From Pedobacter aquatilis (lineage in GTDB: Bacteria; Bacteroidota; Bacteroidia; Sphingobacteriales; Sphingobacteriaceae), in NCBI RefSeq assembly GCF_030409415.1, contig NZ_JAUFPW010000008.1, forward strand, positions 165,386 through 229,385: a stretch of DNA of 64,000 nt, given 5' to 3'. Positions 34,665-42,996 of the stretch are shown one piece after another. The notes beneath the pieces were generated by a model that saw only the letters and a list, made by a program, of their open reading frames with translations, made no database searches and was not told where the DNA came from. The position numbers and the translations under genes were made by a program. How positions within the stretch are numbered: position 1 is the first letter of the stretch; every line of letters starts with the position of its first letter.

Positions 34665-35972
34665 TTAACTATCGCTTAATTTGTTTGCCTGCGAAACATC
34701 ATCATTAATGAAAGTTCTTATTCTCGATTTCTTCCTTTCATTATCCTTTTTTTTATCTTGATTATCTGTAACCTTTTTTAATCGTGGATTATATTTCACA
34801 ACCTTACCATTTTTATCTATTTCGGGCTGTTTAACAATACAGGCCTTTACAATAGATTCTACCCCGTAGCTTTTTCTAACTTTATCCATTGCCTGGTATA
34901 AATCATATTCCTCTTCGGAAGTATGGTAAAGACCAATCTGTTCAAAACCACAAACCAAATGAGATAGTTTTACACCAATTAGCCGAAGCATCATTCTTTT
35001 GCTGTAAAGTTTTTTAAATAAATCGTGAGCTTTGGTAATTAAAAAAGAATCTAAAGCAGTATAAGGAATACGAGCTTGTTGTGTTACGGTTTCAAAATTA
35101 GAATAGCGTATTGTAACCGTTATACAAGCCGTTAATTTCTGTTGACTACGTAGCTCGAACGTTAAATTTGTTATCATTCCGGTAAGTATGGCTTTCATTT
35201 TATTAATATCCATACTATCGTTTTCAAAAGTAGTTTGCGTACCTATTGATTTCCTTTCGCGATAAGGAACTACTGGAGATAAATCAATGCCGTTAGCTTT
35301 TTGCCACAAATTAATACCATTGTCGCCCAATATTTTGTACATTAACTCCTGAGGAATTTGAGCTAGCGTTTCTATTTTTCGTACGCCCATTTCGCTTAGC
35401 TTTTTATACGTTGCATGCCCAATGCCTGGAATTTTATGTACTGATAAGGGATTTAAAAACGGCCGAACTTCAGAATATGAAATCTCTCTTTCTCCATTTG
35501 GTTTACATTCGTTTGTAACAACTTTAGCTACAGTTTTATTTACAGATAATCCAAAAGAAATTGGCAATTTTGTTTCTCTAATTATAGTTTGGCGTAATTC
35601 AGAAGCAAATTTCATGCAGCCAAAAAACTTATCCATTCCCGTCATATCTATATAATGCTCATCGATACTGGCTTTCTCAAACAGAGGAACACGTTGCGCT
35701 ATAATCTCAGTAATTTGGTGCGATGCTTCTGAATAATCGTCCATATTACCTCTAACAAAAATCGCTTGTGGGCATAATAACCTTGCTGATCTTCCAGGCA
35801 TTGCAGCATGAACGCCAAATTTTCGGGCTTCATAACTACAGGATGTAACTACGCCTCTATCAGATCCGCCACCAACTATAACAGGCTTTCCAACTAACTC
35901 TGGATTCTTACGCAATTCTACCGAAACAAAAAATGCATCTTGATCCATATGGATAATATTTTTCCCTTCCAT
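34665..35972 (-). CDS. dinB: DNA polymerase IV (Y-family, DinB)
   Basis: A 435-residue lesion-bypass polymerase. The frame extends to a TTG at 35978, but the ATG at 35972 (MEGKNIIHMDQDAFF) is the natural start. Catalytic residues are intact: Asp10 and Asp12 region in HMDQDAFFVSVE, and Asp104-Glu105 in ASIDEHYIDMTG. Helix-hairpin-helix IPGIGHATYKKLSEMG (about 190) and a little-finger domain follow. The acidic/basic C-terminal tail may carry the beta-clamp contact. Because the catalytic carboxylates are present it is a true polymerase rather than an inactive ImuB. A TAAATTTG promoter box overlapped by a palindrome lies about 20 bases upstream. Confidence 0.92.
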   Translation of the reverse strand: MEGKNIIHMDQDAFFVSVELRKNPELVGKPVIVGGGSDRGVVTSCSYEARKFGVHAAMPGRSARLLCPQAIFVRGNMDDYSEASHQITEIIAQRVPLFEKASIDEHYIDMTGMDKFFGCMKFASELRQTIIRETKLPISFGLSVNKTVAKVVTNECKPNGEREISYSEVRPFLNPLSVHKIPGIGHATYKKLSEMGVRKIETLAQIPQELMYKILGDNGINLWQKANGIDLSPVVPYRERKSIGTQTTFENDSMDINKMKAILTGMITNLTFELRSQQKLTACITVTIRYSNFETVTQQARIPYTALDSFLITKAHDLFKKLYSKRMMLRLIGVKLSHLVCGFEQIGLYHTSEEEYDLYQAMDKVRKSYGVESIVKACIVKQPEIDKNGKVVKYNPRLKKVTDNQDKKKDNERKKSRIRTFINDDVSQANKLSDS

Positions 35973-35991
35973 AAACAAACTCTTGACAGCA

Positions 35992-36016
35992 CAAATTTAT
36001 ACTAAAAATATTAGTA
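35992..36016 (-). promoter_or_regulatory. dinB promoter with overlapping palindromic operator
   Basis: On the minus strand TAAATTTG (35999-35992) matches the Bacteroidota -7 consensus TAnnTTTG, about 20 bases before the ATG. Directly overlapping it is a palindrome, TACTAA-AAATA-TTAGTA (36000-36016), extendable by one pair. A repressor bound here would block the -7 region. Confidence 0.6.
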
Positions 36017-36051
36017 TTAACAGGTACAAACTTCATTATTTATCAACAAAT

Positions 36052-36068
36052 AACTAACATTATTAGTT
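36052..36068. promoter_or_regulatory. Second palindrome of the same type
   Basis: AACTAA-CATTA-TTAGTT has the same six-base arms and five-base spacer as the palindrome at 36000-36016. The shared core is ACTAA-N5-TTAGT. The centres are 52 bases apart, close to five helical turns, so both face the same side of the DNA between dinB and the divergent small gene. Confidence 0.55.
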
Positions 36069-36143
36069 TTTAAATAATGAAAACTTTTACTTCTAAAACG
36101 TGTTGTTACTACTGGGGGCAGTTTTAAACTAAAAAAATTTATT

Positions 36144-36326
36144 ATGACAAACGAAAAGAAAACAGACGATAAACATAAATCATCTGGAACATCGAAAGAT
36201 AAGGCAAGTTTTGACCAAAATGGAAAAGGTGCATCAGATAAATATGGCCAAGCTGGAGATATGCCTAATGAATCGGGAAAAAAAGATGGTGAAGGAACAA
36301 CCAATAAAGACACAAAAACCAAATAA
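36144..36326 (+). CDS. 60-residue, extremely hydrophilic small protein
   Basis: MTNEKKTDDKHKSSGTSKDK followed by ASFDQNGKGASDKYGQAGDM and PNESGKKDGEGTTNKDTKTK. It is rich in Lys, Asp, Gly, Ser, Thr and Asn, nearly free of hydrophobic residues, and has no Cys or Trp, so it is likely unfolded. Such proteins in bacteria are often stress or desiccation induced; function here is unknown. It is divergent from dinB, shares the intergenic region with the two palindromes, and has its own strong terminator four bases after the stop, which supports a real gene. Confidence 0.65.
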   Translation: MTNEKKTDDKHKSSGTSKDKASFDQNGKGASDKYGQAGDMPNESGKKDGEGTTNKDTKTK

Positions 36327-36330
36327 TAAA

Positions 36331-36358
36331 AAAAGCTGCTTTCTAAGCAGCTTTTTTT
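36331..36358. terminator. Bidirectional rho-independent terminator
   Basis: AAAAGCTGCTT and AAGCAGCTTTT form an 11-bp stem with a TCT loop. T-runs are present in both directions (AAAAAAA before, TTTTTTT after), serving the plus-strand small gene and the convergent response-regulator gene. Confidence 0.9.
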
Positions 36359-36376
36359 ATTATAAATTCGTTGATT

Positions 36377-37024
36377 CTATTTTTCGTATATACTCATCTT
36401 TTCAGCAAGCTCTATAATGCTTTTAATTTTAAGCTTTTGAAATAACCTTAATTTATAAGTACTTACTGTACCCATTTGCAAATTAAGTTGGTTAGAAATT
36501 TCTAAAACACCAACTCCTTTTGTTAGCAATTCAGCAACTTCTAGTTCTCTTCCGGATAGTTTGGTAAATGGATTATCAGCATCATTACCTAAAATGCTAT
36601 TAAACATATTTTCCTTAACATTTCTACTAGAATAGCGACTGCCAGCTAAAATTGTAGTAATTGCTGTAACAATTTCAGACTCATCTGCATTCTTTGTTAA
36701 ATAACCAGATGCACCAGCCTTTAAATAAGGTACAGCATAAATATTTTCGTTTAGAGATGAAAACACTAAAATTTTAGCGTTTGGCTGGATCGTTTTAATT
36801 TGCTCAATTACTTTTAAGTTATTACCACCCGGCAAATTTACATCGATAATTATTAGGCTTGGAGATCTCTCAATCTCTACAAGTGCTTGCTCCATAGTTG
36901 AAGCTGTCAGTATTTGAACTCCCGTCCAAAAATCTGATATGAGGTTCTTCAAACCACGACGAATAATTTCGTGGTCATCGGCAATAAGTACTGAGAGGGT
37001 ACTTACAGTATTTTTCGTTTTCAT
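36377..37024 (-). CDS. LuxR/NarL-type response regulator
   Basis: 215 residues. The receiver domain has the acidic pair in VLIADDHEIIRRG (about 12-24), the phosphorylation Asp in SLIIIDVNLPGG (about 56-67), the Ser/Thr switch in LVFSSLNEN and the Lys in GASGYLTKNADE. The LuxR-type helix-turn-helix lies at about 150-210 (LSGRELEVAELLTKG, EISNQLNLQMGTVSTYKLRLFQKL). No histidine kinase gene is next to it, so it is an orphan regulator. Bounded by the bidirectional terminator downstream. Confidence 0.93.
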   Translation of the reverse strand: MKTKNTVSTLSVLIADDHEIIRRGLKNLISDFWTGVQILTASTMEQALVEIERSPSLIIIDVNLPGGNNLKVIEQIKTIQPNAKILVFSSLNENIYAVPYLKAGASGYLTKNADESEIVTAITTILAGSRYSSRNVKENMFNSILGNDADNPFTKLSGRELEVAELLTKGVGVLEISNQLNLQMGTVSTYKLRLFQKLKIKSIIELAEKMSIYEK

Positions 37025-37328
37025 TGTTTGGTGTATTGGGATGATTTAGTTACTTTTTTTTTAAATGATAGAGATAGAATTTTAATAGGAGAATAGACTT
37101 TTTAATTGTTCGGTTTGTATTTATAAATGTACATATTTAATTGTTTATGTGAAAGAATTTATTACGTCAATCATTTGTTAATGCGATTAGAAAACAACAA
37201 AAACAATTTGATTTTTGTCAAAAAAACGACAATTATTTCAAAAATTTGATAGTTGAGTAATTTTAAGTACAATTTCACAGGTAAATACCAATAAAAAAAA
37301 ATACAAATTGACAGATAATCAAACAAAA
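37025..37328. other. Intergenic region, no gene seen
   Basis: About 304 bases, strongly AT-rich, between the response regulator start and the Crp/Fnr gene end. Poly-A/T stretches and short TTTGTC/GACAA inverted bits (around 37215-37230) were noticed, but nothing that can be called with confidence. It must hold the promoter of the response regulator on the minus strand. Confidence 0.5.
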
Positions 37329-37943
37329 TTAAATTTTTGATCGAATTCGGCTTAAGGTTTCCAATCTGATTGCTAAAAAAGATGCAATGTATTTTAAAGA
37401 AACTCTGTTAATCAAGCCTGGAAAAGTTATTAAAAATCTTTTATATCTTTTTTCTGCAGATGATATTCTACATAAATAAGCTCTTTCTTCGGCAGAACGA
37501 TAATATAATTCCATCATTTTTCTTCCTACAATGTTAGCTTCAGTATAGTGTTCATATAAATATTCAGAAAGTGAATGCGGTATCGCAATTAATTCAACGT
37601 CTTCTAAAGCTTGTAAATATTCTTCTGATTCCTCTGTAAGCCAAAGATTCCTAATTGTACCAACCACCTCATTTTCTTTCGAAATCCATGTTGTTATTTC
37701 ATTTCTCTCATCCCTTATAAAGCCTCTAACCACGCCTTTTACGATTAAAAAAAGATGATCATTTTTATCAACAGGGGAAATTATAAATTTATTTTTTTTA
37801 AAGAATACGGGGAATGTAGACTGATTAATCCGCTCTTCGATATCTGGATTAAGCGGATGGATTTTTTTGAAAATACCCACTAGTGGTGAGATATTGTTGT
37901 ATTTTCTCCACCTATCTTTTTCAGATAAATCGACAGTAAACAT
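37329..37943 (-). CDS. Crp/Fnr-family transcriptional regulator
   Basis: 204 residues. The N-terminal cyclic-nucleotide-binding-like domain includes FFKKNKFIISPVDKNDHLFLIVKGVVRGFIRDE (split blocks about 45-80) and TTWISKENEVVGTI. The C-terminal winged helix is short and ends INRVSLKYIASFLAIRLETLSRIRSKI-like, the normal ending in Bacteroidota members. No Cys cluster is present, so it is not a [4Fe-4S] FNR-like oxygen sensor. Monocistronic. Confidence 0.87.
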   Translation of the reverse strand: MFTVDLSEKDRWRKYNNISPLVGIFKKIHPLNPDIEERINQSTFPVFFKKNKFIISPVDKNDHLFLIVKGVVRGFIRDERNEITTWISKENEVVGTIRNLWLTEESEEYLQALEDVELIAIPHSLSEYLYEHYTEANIVGRKMMELYYRSAEERAYLCRISSAEKRYKRFLITFPGLINRVSLKYIASFLAIRLETLSRIRSKI

Positions 37944-38061
37944 AGATTATTTAGGGAATTAAAAATTCAGTTTTATCAAGAGTAAAACGATTATGTAATA
38001 ATAGTAAGTTTGACGCTAATAATGAAGTTTATTTTTAGATATTAACTAACAGATCATCGTT

Positions 38062-38913
38062 TTACAAAATTTTTTCAACCCCAAGGCCAAATAAACCAAA
38101 ATCATACTTAACTGGGTCTGCCACATCAAATGATTTTAAATTGTTGGTTAGCTCCAAAGCAGTAAGCCAATCGGTCTGTTTACGGTGAATTAAGTTTAAG
38201 TAGCGCCCTACCCTATCTACGTGAACATCGCAAGGACAAATCAAATCCTTAGGTTTTAAAATTTCCCATATACCAAAATCAACGCCACTGTTATCTTTCC
38301 TCACCATCCATCTTAAAAACATATTTAATCTTTTGCAAGTCGATTTTTGTAATGGAGAAGAAATATGCTTTTTGGTTCTATGTGGAAAATCTTCAAGAGC
38401 GAAAAAATAATTTCTGAAATGATCTAAAGATTGTTCAATAGTAAAACTCAACTCAGGGATTAAGCAACTTCCTGATGATAGTTCTACATTATTTGACAAA
38501 GAATCTGATGACAAGAATTCATCAAGAAATACATTTTGCCTTGGAACAAATGCCATTTCAAGACTTTCATATTTATCGTAATGAAATTTAAAGAAAGAAA
38601 TAAAATATAGCAAATCAGTATCGTTAAAAGTTCTATGCTTAAAATTTAGCAAGCGCTTTAAATCGTTATCGTTATGATTCAGAACGAAATCATGCGGAGC
38701 AAAATCCATCCTATATAAAAGTTCTTTACACTTATTAATTATGGTTTTTCGTTGTCCCCAAGCTAAAATTGCAGCAAAAAAACCGGCAATTTCAATATCT
38801 TGCTTTTTAACAAATAAGTGTGGGATGCAAATGGGATCGTTTTCAATAAAATCTGGACGATTGTATTGCTCTACCTTAGCATCTAGAAAATTTTTTAATT
38901 CTAAAAAATCCAT
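38062..38913 (-). CDS. TIGR02757 family protein
   Basis: 283 residues from the ATG at 38913 (MDFLELKNFLDAKVEQYN). The frame is open to 38970, but that part lies in the terminator of the upstream gene, so the internal start is preferred. PDFIENDPICIPHLF, FFAAILAWGQRKTIINK, HDFVLN and the C-terminal PCDVHVDRVGRYL with ELTNNLKSFDVADPVKYDFGLFGLG define this Bacteroidota-rich family. The end recalls HhH-type base-excision glycosylases (K/D arrangement), but no activity is established. Confidence 0.85.
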   Translation of the reverse strand: MDFLELKNFLDAKVEQYNRPDFIENDPICIPHLFVKKQDIEIAGFFAAILAWGQRKTIINKCKELLYRMDFAPHDFVLNHNDNDLKRLLNFKHRTFNDTDLLYFISFFKFHYDKYESLEMAFVPRQNVFLDEFLSSDSLSNNVELSSGSCLIPELSFTIEQSLDHFRNYFFALEDFPHRTKKHISSPLQKSTCKRLNMFLRWMVRKDNSGVDFGIWEILKPKDLICPCDVHVDRVGRYLNLIHRKQTDWLTALELTNNLKSFDVADPVKYDFGLFGLGVEKIL

Positions 38914-38922
38914 TTCAATTGT

Positions 38923-38967
38923 TAAAAAAAATCCAGTAATCGAATTGTAAAAACGATTACCGGATTT
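38923..38967 (-). terminator. Rho-independent terminator of the cystathionine synthase gene
   Basis: On the minus strand AAATCCGGTAATCG pairs with CGATTACTGGATTT (one mismatch) and is followed by TTTTTTTT. It lies 18 bases after the stop codon at 38985. Confidence 0.9.
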
Positions 38968-38984
38968 CAAAAGTAATATTACTC

Positions 38985-40124
38985 TTATTTTAAAGCGTTT
39001 TCTAAATCTTCAAGTAAATCGTCTATATCTTCTACACCAACACTTAAGCGCAATAAATTATCCGTTACACCAACTTTCTCACGTTCTTCTTTTGGTATAG
39101 AACCATGCGTCATTGTTGCCGGATGATTGATTAAAGATTCTACGCCGCCCAAAGATTCTGCTAATGTAAATACTTTAAAGTTTGAAGAAATTCTAAAGGT
39201 TTCCTGCAAATCCGCACCTTTTAAAGTAATTGAAATCATTCCACCAAAACCACGCATTTGTTTTTTTGCAACTTCGTAATTTGGATGATCTTCAAACCCC
39301 GGCCAATAAATTTTATCAACTTTTGGGTGATTTTTTAAATAATGAGCAATTTTTTCACCGTTTTCGCAATGAGCTTTCATACGGAGATGAAGCGTTTTTA
39401 TTCCTCTTAAAACTAAAAAAGAATCTTGAGGTCCTGGCGTTGCTCCGCATGCATTATAAATAAACCAAAGGTCTTTATATAATTGTTCGTTGCTGGTAAC
39501 CAAAGCACCCATAACCACATCAGAGTGGCCACCAATATATTTAGTAACTGAATGCATTACGATATCGGCACCTAAATCGATAGGATTTTGCAAATATGGA
39601 GATGCAAAAGTATTATCAACCGTAAGGATAAGATTTTTTTCTTTAGTAATCTTCGCTACGCCTTCAATATCAATAATTTGCATAGTTGGATTTGTAGGTG
39701 TTTCTATCCAAACCAACTTTGTTTTATCATTAATGTACGGAAGCATATTTTCGGGCTTGGATAAATCCAAGAAATGAAATTTTATGCCATATTTAGTAAA
39801 GATTTTTGTGAAAATTCTATAAGAACCTCCATATAAATCATTACCAGTAATCACCTCATCACCGGGCTGCAATAATTTTAAAACAGCATCTGTAGCACCC
39901 ATTCCGCTAGAAAAAGCTAAACCATATTTTGCATTTTCTAATGCAGCAAGACAATCTTCTAACGCCTTACGAGTTGGGTTTGTTCCCCTCGAATATTCGT
40001 AACCTTTATTATCTCCGGGAGATTTTTGCCAATAGGTAGAGGTTTGATATATTGGTGTCATCACGGCACCAGTTGTTGGATCAGGCTCTTGACCCGCGTG
40101 TATAGCTTTTGTTCCGAATTTCAT
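38985..40124 (-). CDS. metB: Cystathionine gamma-synthase/lyase (PLP-dependent)
   Basis: A 379-residue trans-sulfuration enzyme of normal length. PIYQTSTYWQ and YEYSRGTNPTRKALE form the N-terminal active-site part. SVTKYIGGHSDVVMG (about 190-205) holds the PLP lysine, and VESLINHPATMTHGSIP the C-terminal substrate-binding region. Synthase and lyase cannot be told apart by reading alone. Monocistronic: a terminator follows, and a repeat-rich gap (40125-40283) precedes. No SAM or other riboswitch fold was recognised upstream. Confidence 0.9.
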   Translation of the reverse strand: MKFGTKAIHAGQEPDPTTGAVMTPIYQTSTYWQKSPGDNKGYEYSRGTNPTRKALEDCLAALENAKYGLAFSSGMGATDAVLKLLQPGDEVITGNDLYGGSYRIFTKIFTKYGIKFHFLDLSKPENMLPYINDKTKLVWIETPTNPTMQIIDIEGVAKITKEKNLILTVDNTFASPYLQNPIDLGADIVMHSVTKYIGGHSDVVMGALVTSNEQLYKDLWFIYNACGATPGPQDSFLVLRGIKTLHLRMKAHCENGEKIAHYLKNHPKVDKIYWPGFEDHPNYEVAKKQMRGFGGMISITLKGADLQETFRISSNFKVFTLAESLGGVESLINHPATMTHGSIPKEEREKVGVTDNLLRLSVGVEDIDDLLEDLENALK

Positions 40125-40131
40125 TATTATA

Positions 40132-40196
40132 GTATCAAGTAATTAGTATCAAGTATTTAGCGTTTAGTATCGAGTAGTTAGCATCAAGTATCAAGA
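40132..40196. repeat. Imperfect TAGTATCAAG-type repeat cluster
   Basis: About five variants of AGTATCAAGTA/AGCATCAAGTA follow one another between proS and the cystathionine gene (AGTATCAAGTAATT, AGTATCAAGTATTT, AGTATCGAGTAGTT, AGCATCAAGTATCAAG). Units are 11-14 bases and not identical, so this is a decayed simple repeat rather than a CRISPR or protein-coding array. Confidence 0.65.
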
Positions 40197-40283
40197 CTAA
40201 AAGCCATTACAACTAGCCATTAAAATATTAAGTAAGATTAGTCTTATTCGACTCTAAAATCTTAAATCTAAATTCTAAATCGT

Positions 40284-41756
40284 TTAATATGCTCTTGCAA
40301 ATAATACGCGTTGTGTTGATGGTTTCCCTGAATAAATGCAGATACCATCTTCTAACTTATTATCTAACGGAATACAACGAATTGTAGCCTTTGTTTCTTC
40401 CTTTATTTTTTGTTCTGTTTCTGGAGTACCATCCCAATGTGCTGAAATAAAACCAGCTTTACCATCAAGAAGTGTTTTAAATTCATCATAACTATTAGCT
40501 TCGGTTATGTGTTCATCGCGATAAGCCAAAGCTTTATCAAACATTGCTTGTTGTATTTCTTCTAATAATTTAGCAATGTAAATATCCAGACCTTCTTGTG
40601 GTACCGTTTGCTTAGTTTTAGTATCTCTGCGAGCAATTTCAACCGTTTTATTTTCTAAATCACGACCGCCAACGGCAACACGAACAGGCACACCCTTCAT
40701 TTCGTAATCTGCAAATTTAAAGCCTGGGCGTTGTGTATCCCTATCATCGTACTTAACTGAAATACCAAAACCTTTTAAACGCATACTCAATTCATTTACG
40801 TAGGCAGTTATCTTGGCCAAATCTTCATCACCTTTATAAATTGGAACAATAACAACTTGAATTGGAGCCAATTTAGGAGGTATTACTAAACCAGAATCAT
40901 CACTATGTGCCATAATTAACGCACCCATTAATCGTGTTGATACACCCCAAGAAGAAGCCCAAACATAATCCAACTTTCCGTCTTTGCCTGTAAATTTAAC
41001 GTCGAAAGCTTTTGCAAAATTTTGTCCGAGAAAATGTGAAGTACCTGCCTGAAGCGCTTTTCCATCTTGCATTAATGCTTCAATACAGTATGTATCTAAT
41101 GCGCCTGCAAATCTTTCATTTGGAGATTTTCTGCCTCTAACTACTGGTACAGCTAACCAATTTTCAACAAAATCAGCATAAATGTGAAGCATGCGTTCAG
41201 TTTCTTCAATAGCCTCTTGTGCAGTAGCATGAGCCGTGTGACCCTCTTGCCACAAAAATTCTGCAGTACGTAAAAATAATCTTGTACGCATTTCCCAACG
41301 TACAACATTTGCCCATTGATTGATTAAAATCGGCAAATCTCTGTATGATTGAATCCATCCTTTGTAAGTGTTCCAAATAATTGTTTCAGAAGTAGGGCGA
41401 ACAATTAATTCTTCTTCAAGTTTTGCATTTTCATCAACAACAATATTTCCATTACCATCATTTTTTAACCGATAGTGAGTAACCACAGCACATTCTGTTG
41501 CAAAGCCTTCAACATGAGAGGCTTCCTTAGAAAAAAATGACTTTGGAATGAACAAAGGAAAATAGGCATTCTGATGACCAGTATCCTTAAACATTTTATC
41601 TAAAACTGCCTGCATTTTTTCCCAAATTGCGTAACCATTTGGTTTAATAACCATACATCCACGCACTGCTGAGTGCTCAGCCAAATCGGCTTTTATAACA
41701 ATATCATTATACCATTGTGAGTAATCTGCTTCTCTGCTTGTAATTTCTTTGCTCAT
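40284..41756 (-). CDS. proS: Prolyl-tRNA synthetase, archaeal/eukaryotic type
   Basis: 490 residues. It joins proline to tRNA-Pro in the cytoplasm. Class II motif 2 ([24 protein letters not shown]) and [24 protein letters not shown] are intact. The anticodon-binding domain starts with [15 protein letters not shown], and the C-terminal zinc-domain-like end closes with the aromatic ..ARAY characteristic of the ProS type-3 family. The insertion editing domain of the long bacterial type is absent. It has its own transcript. Confidence 0.95.
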   Translation of the reverse strand: MSKEITSREADYSQWYNDIVIKADLAEHSAVRGCMVIKPNGYAIWEKMQAVLDKMFKDTGHQNAYFPLFIPKSFFSKEASHVEGFATECAVVTHYRLKNDGNGNIVVDENAKLEEELIVRPTSETIIWNTYKGWIQSYRDLPILINQWANVVRWEMRTRLFLRTAEFLWQEGHTAHATAQEAIEETERMLHIYADFVENWLAVPVVRGRKSPNERFAGALDTYCIEALMQDGKALQAGTSHFLGQNFAKAFDVKFTGKDGKLDYVWASSWGVSTRLMGALIMAHSDDSGLVIPPKLAPIQVVIVPIYKGDEDLAKITAYVNELSMRLKGFGISVKYDDRDTQRPGFKFADYEMKGVPVRVAVGGRDLENKTVEIARRDTKTKQTVPQEGLDIYIAKLLEEIQQAMFDKALAYRDEHITEANSYDEFKTLLDGKAGFISAHWDGTPETEQKIKEETKATIRCIPLDNKLEDGICIYSGKPSTQRVLFARAY

Positions 41757-41940
41757 GTTATGTATTTGGAACGTAAATTGTGTGTTAAATAATGTGTAAT
41801 TAAGCTACAAATTTATAAATTTATGCCTACAAAACGATTTTTGAAACATAGCATTAATAATTATTGTTAATAAATTAGCTATCAGTTACATGATTAATTT
41901 CGTATATTAAGTTTAACACACACAACTAAATATAAACACA

Positions 41941-42969
41941 ATGAAACCAATTAAATTTTTACCCATTGTAATGATAGCAGCCGCTGGGTTGGTTGCTTCA
42001 TGCTCTACATCAAAATTGGCTCAAAATTCTGCAGTCGAAGATGATGTTTACAACACTGTGGCGAAAGCCCGGGAAGTTGAATACCGTGCACCTGCTCCAC
42101 AACAGCAGCAACAACAGTATGCTCAAGGTGATCAGGACTATGATGAATATTACGGAACCAGTAATCCTTACTATGATATGGATTACTCATCAAGAATAAA
42201 CAGATTCCATAATGGCTCTAGCTTTAGAGGCTATTATGACCCTTACTATGATAATTTTGCTTACGGAAATAATTTCGGCTATGGCTCTAGCTATGGTGTA
42301 ACCAATTTCTTGGGTTATGGTGGCATGGGTTGGAATAACGGTTATGGCCTAGGTGGTTGGGGCGGATACGGCGGCTGGGGCGGTGGTTACGGCTACGGCA
42401 GCATCTGGAACAATCCTTACAACTTTGGTAATTTTGGATACAATCCTTACTGGGGATGGAACTCAGGCTGGGGTTGGGGTATGAACTCTTACTATGATCG
42501 CTTCGGTTGGGGCGGTGGCTGGTACGGCGGTGGAGGTTGGTTTGGTGTAGGTGGCGGTTACTATGGCGGCGGATGGGGAGGTTCTTACGCAAATGGCAAC
42601 AGCAGACCAAGACCAAACAGAGATGGTGACAACCGTGGTTCTTATGGTAATGGTGGTTCTAGAACTCCTATTAGCGGTGGCAATTATGGCAGACCAGCTG
42701 TTTCTACAAATAACTCTGGCCGTCCGGAAAGATGGTCGAACGGAAACAATGGTTCTACAATAAATAATGGTCAAAATGGTCGTACGAGTACAAGACCATC
42801 TCGTGACAATAGCTACAGCAGACCACAAATTCAACAATCACAACCTCAACCTCAAAGCAGACCAGATCGTGGTAGTTACAGTCCTCCACCTTCTTCATCA
42901 GGAAGTAGTGGCGGTGGTAGTTCAAGCGGCGGTGGCGGCGGCAGACCAACAAGAGGCGGCGGCAGATAA
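41941..42969 (+). CDS. Gly/Tyr/Asn-rich low-complexity lipoprotein
   Basis: 342 residues. The signal peptide ends in a lipobox, AAGLVASCSTSK, giving a lipidated Cys at about residue 21. Short mixed regions then give way to dense glycine with Tyr/Trp/Phe/Asn (GYGLGGWGGYGGWGGGYGYG-like, about 110-210). Asn/Arg/Ser-rich stretches with RPNRDGDNRG follow, and the tail is a Ser/Gly-rich GGGGGRPTRGGGR. Such composition is typical of self-associating or adhesive surface proteins. The 27-base gap to the FadL-like gene suggests co-transcription. No enzymatic domain. Confidence 0.75.
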   Translation: MKPIKFLPIVMIAAAGLVASCSTSKLAQNSAVEDDVYNTVAKAREVEYRAPAPQQQQQQYAQGDQDYDEYYGTSNPYYDMDYSSRINRFHNGSSFRGYYDPYYDNFAYGNNFGYGSSYGVTNFLGYGGMGWNNGYGLGGWGGYGGWGGGYGYGSIWNNPYNFGNFGYNPYWGWNSGWGWGMNSYYDRFGWGGGWYGGGGWFGVGGGYYGGGWGGSYANGNSRPRPNRDGDNRGSYGNGGSRTPISGGNYGRPAVSTNNSGRPERWSNGNNGSTINNGQNGRTSTRPSRDNSYSRPQIQQSQPQPQSRPDRGSYSPPPSSSGSSGGGSSSGGGGGRPTRGGGR

Positions 42970-42996
42970 TTATAACACATTCACACAATTTATAAG

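Noticed and set aside
34665..35972. ImuB (inactive Y-family) instead of DinB
   Set aside because: The catalytic Asp/Glu residues (Asp10 region, Asp104-Glu105) are present, so an inactive ImuB is not supported.
36017..36322. Minus-strand frame over the small hydrophilic gene
   Set aside because: It is the complement of the 60-residue gene and of the palindrome region, with no promoter of its own and no family motifs.
38914..38970. Longer TIGR02757 start at 38970
   Set aside because: It would put the first 19 codons inside the terminator of the upstream gene; ATG at 38913 is better.
42287..42988. Several open frames on both strands inside the Gly-rich lipoprotein gene
   Set aside because: The gene is built from GGN codons, so the other frames stay open by composition. 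They have skewed His/Ser/Arg or Thr/Val content and no independent starts or family motifs.
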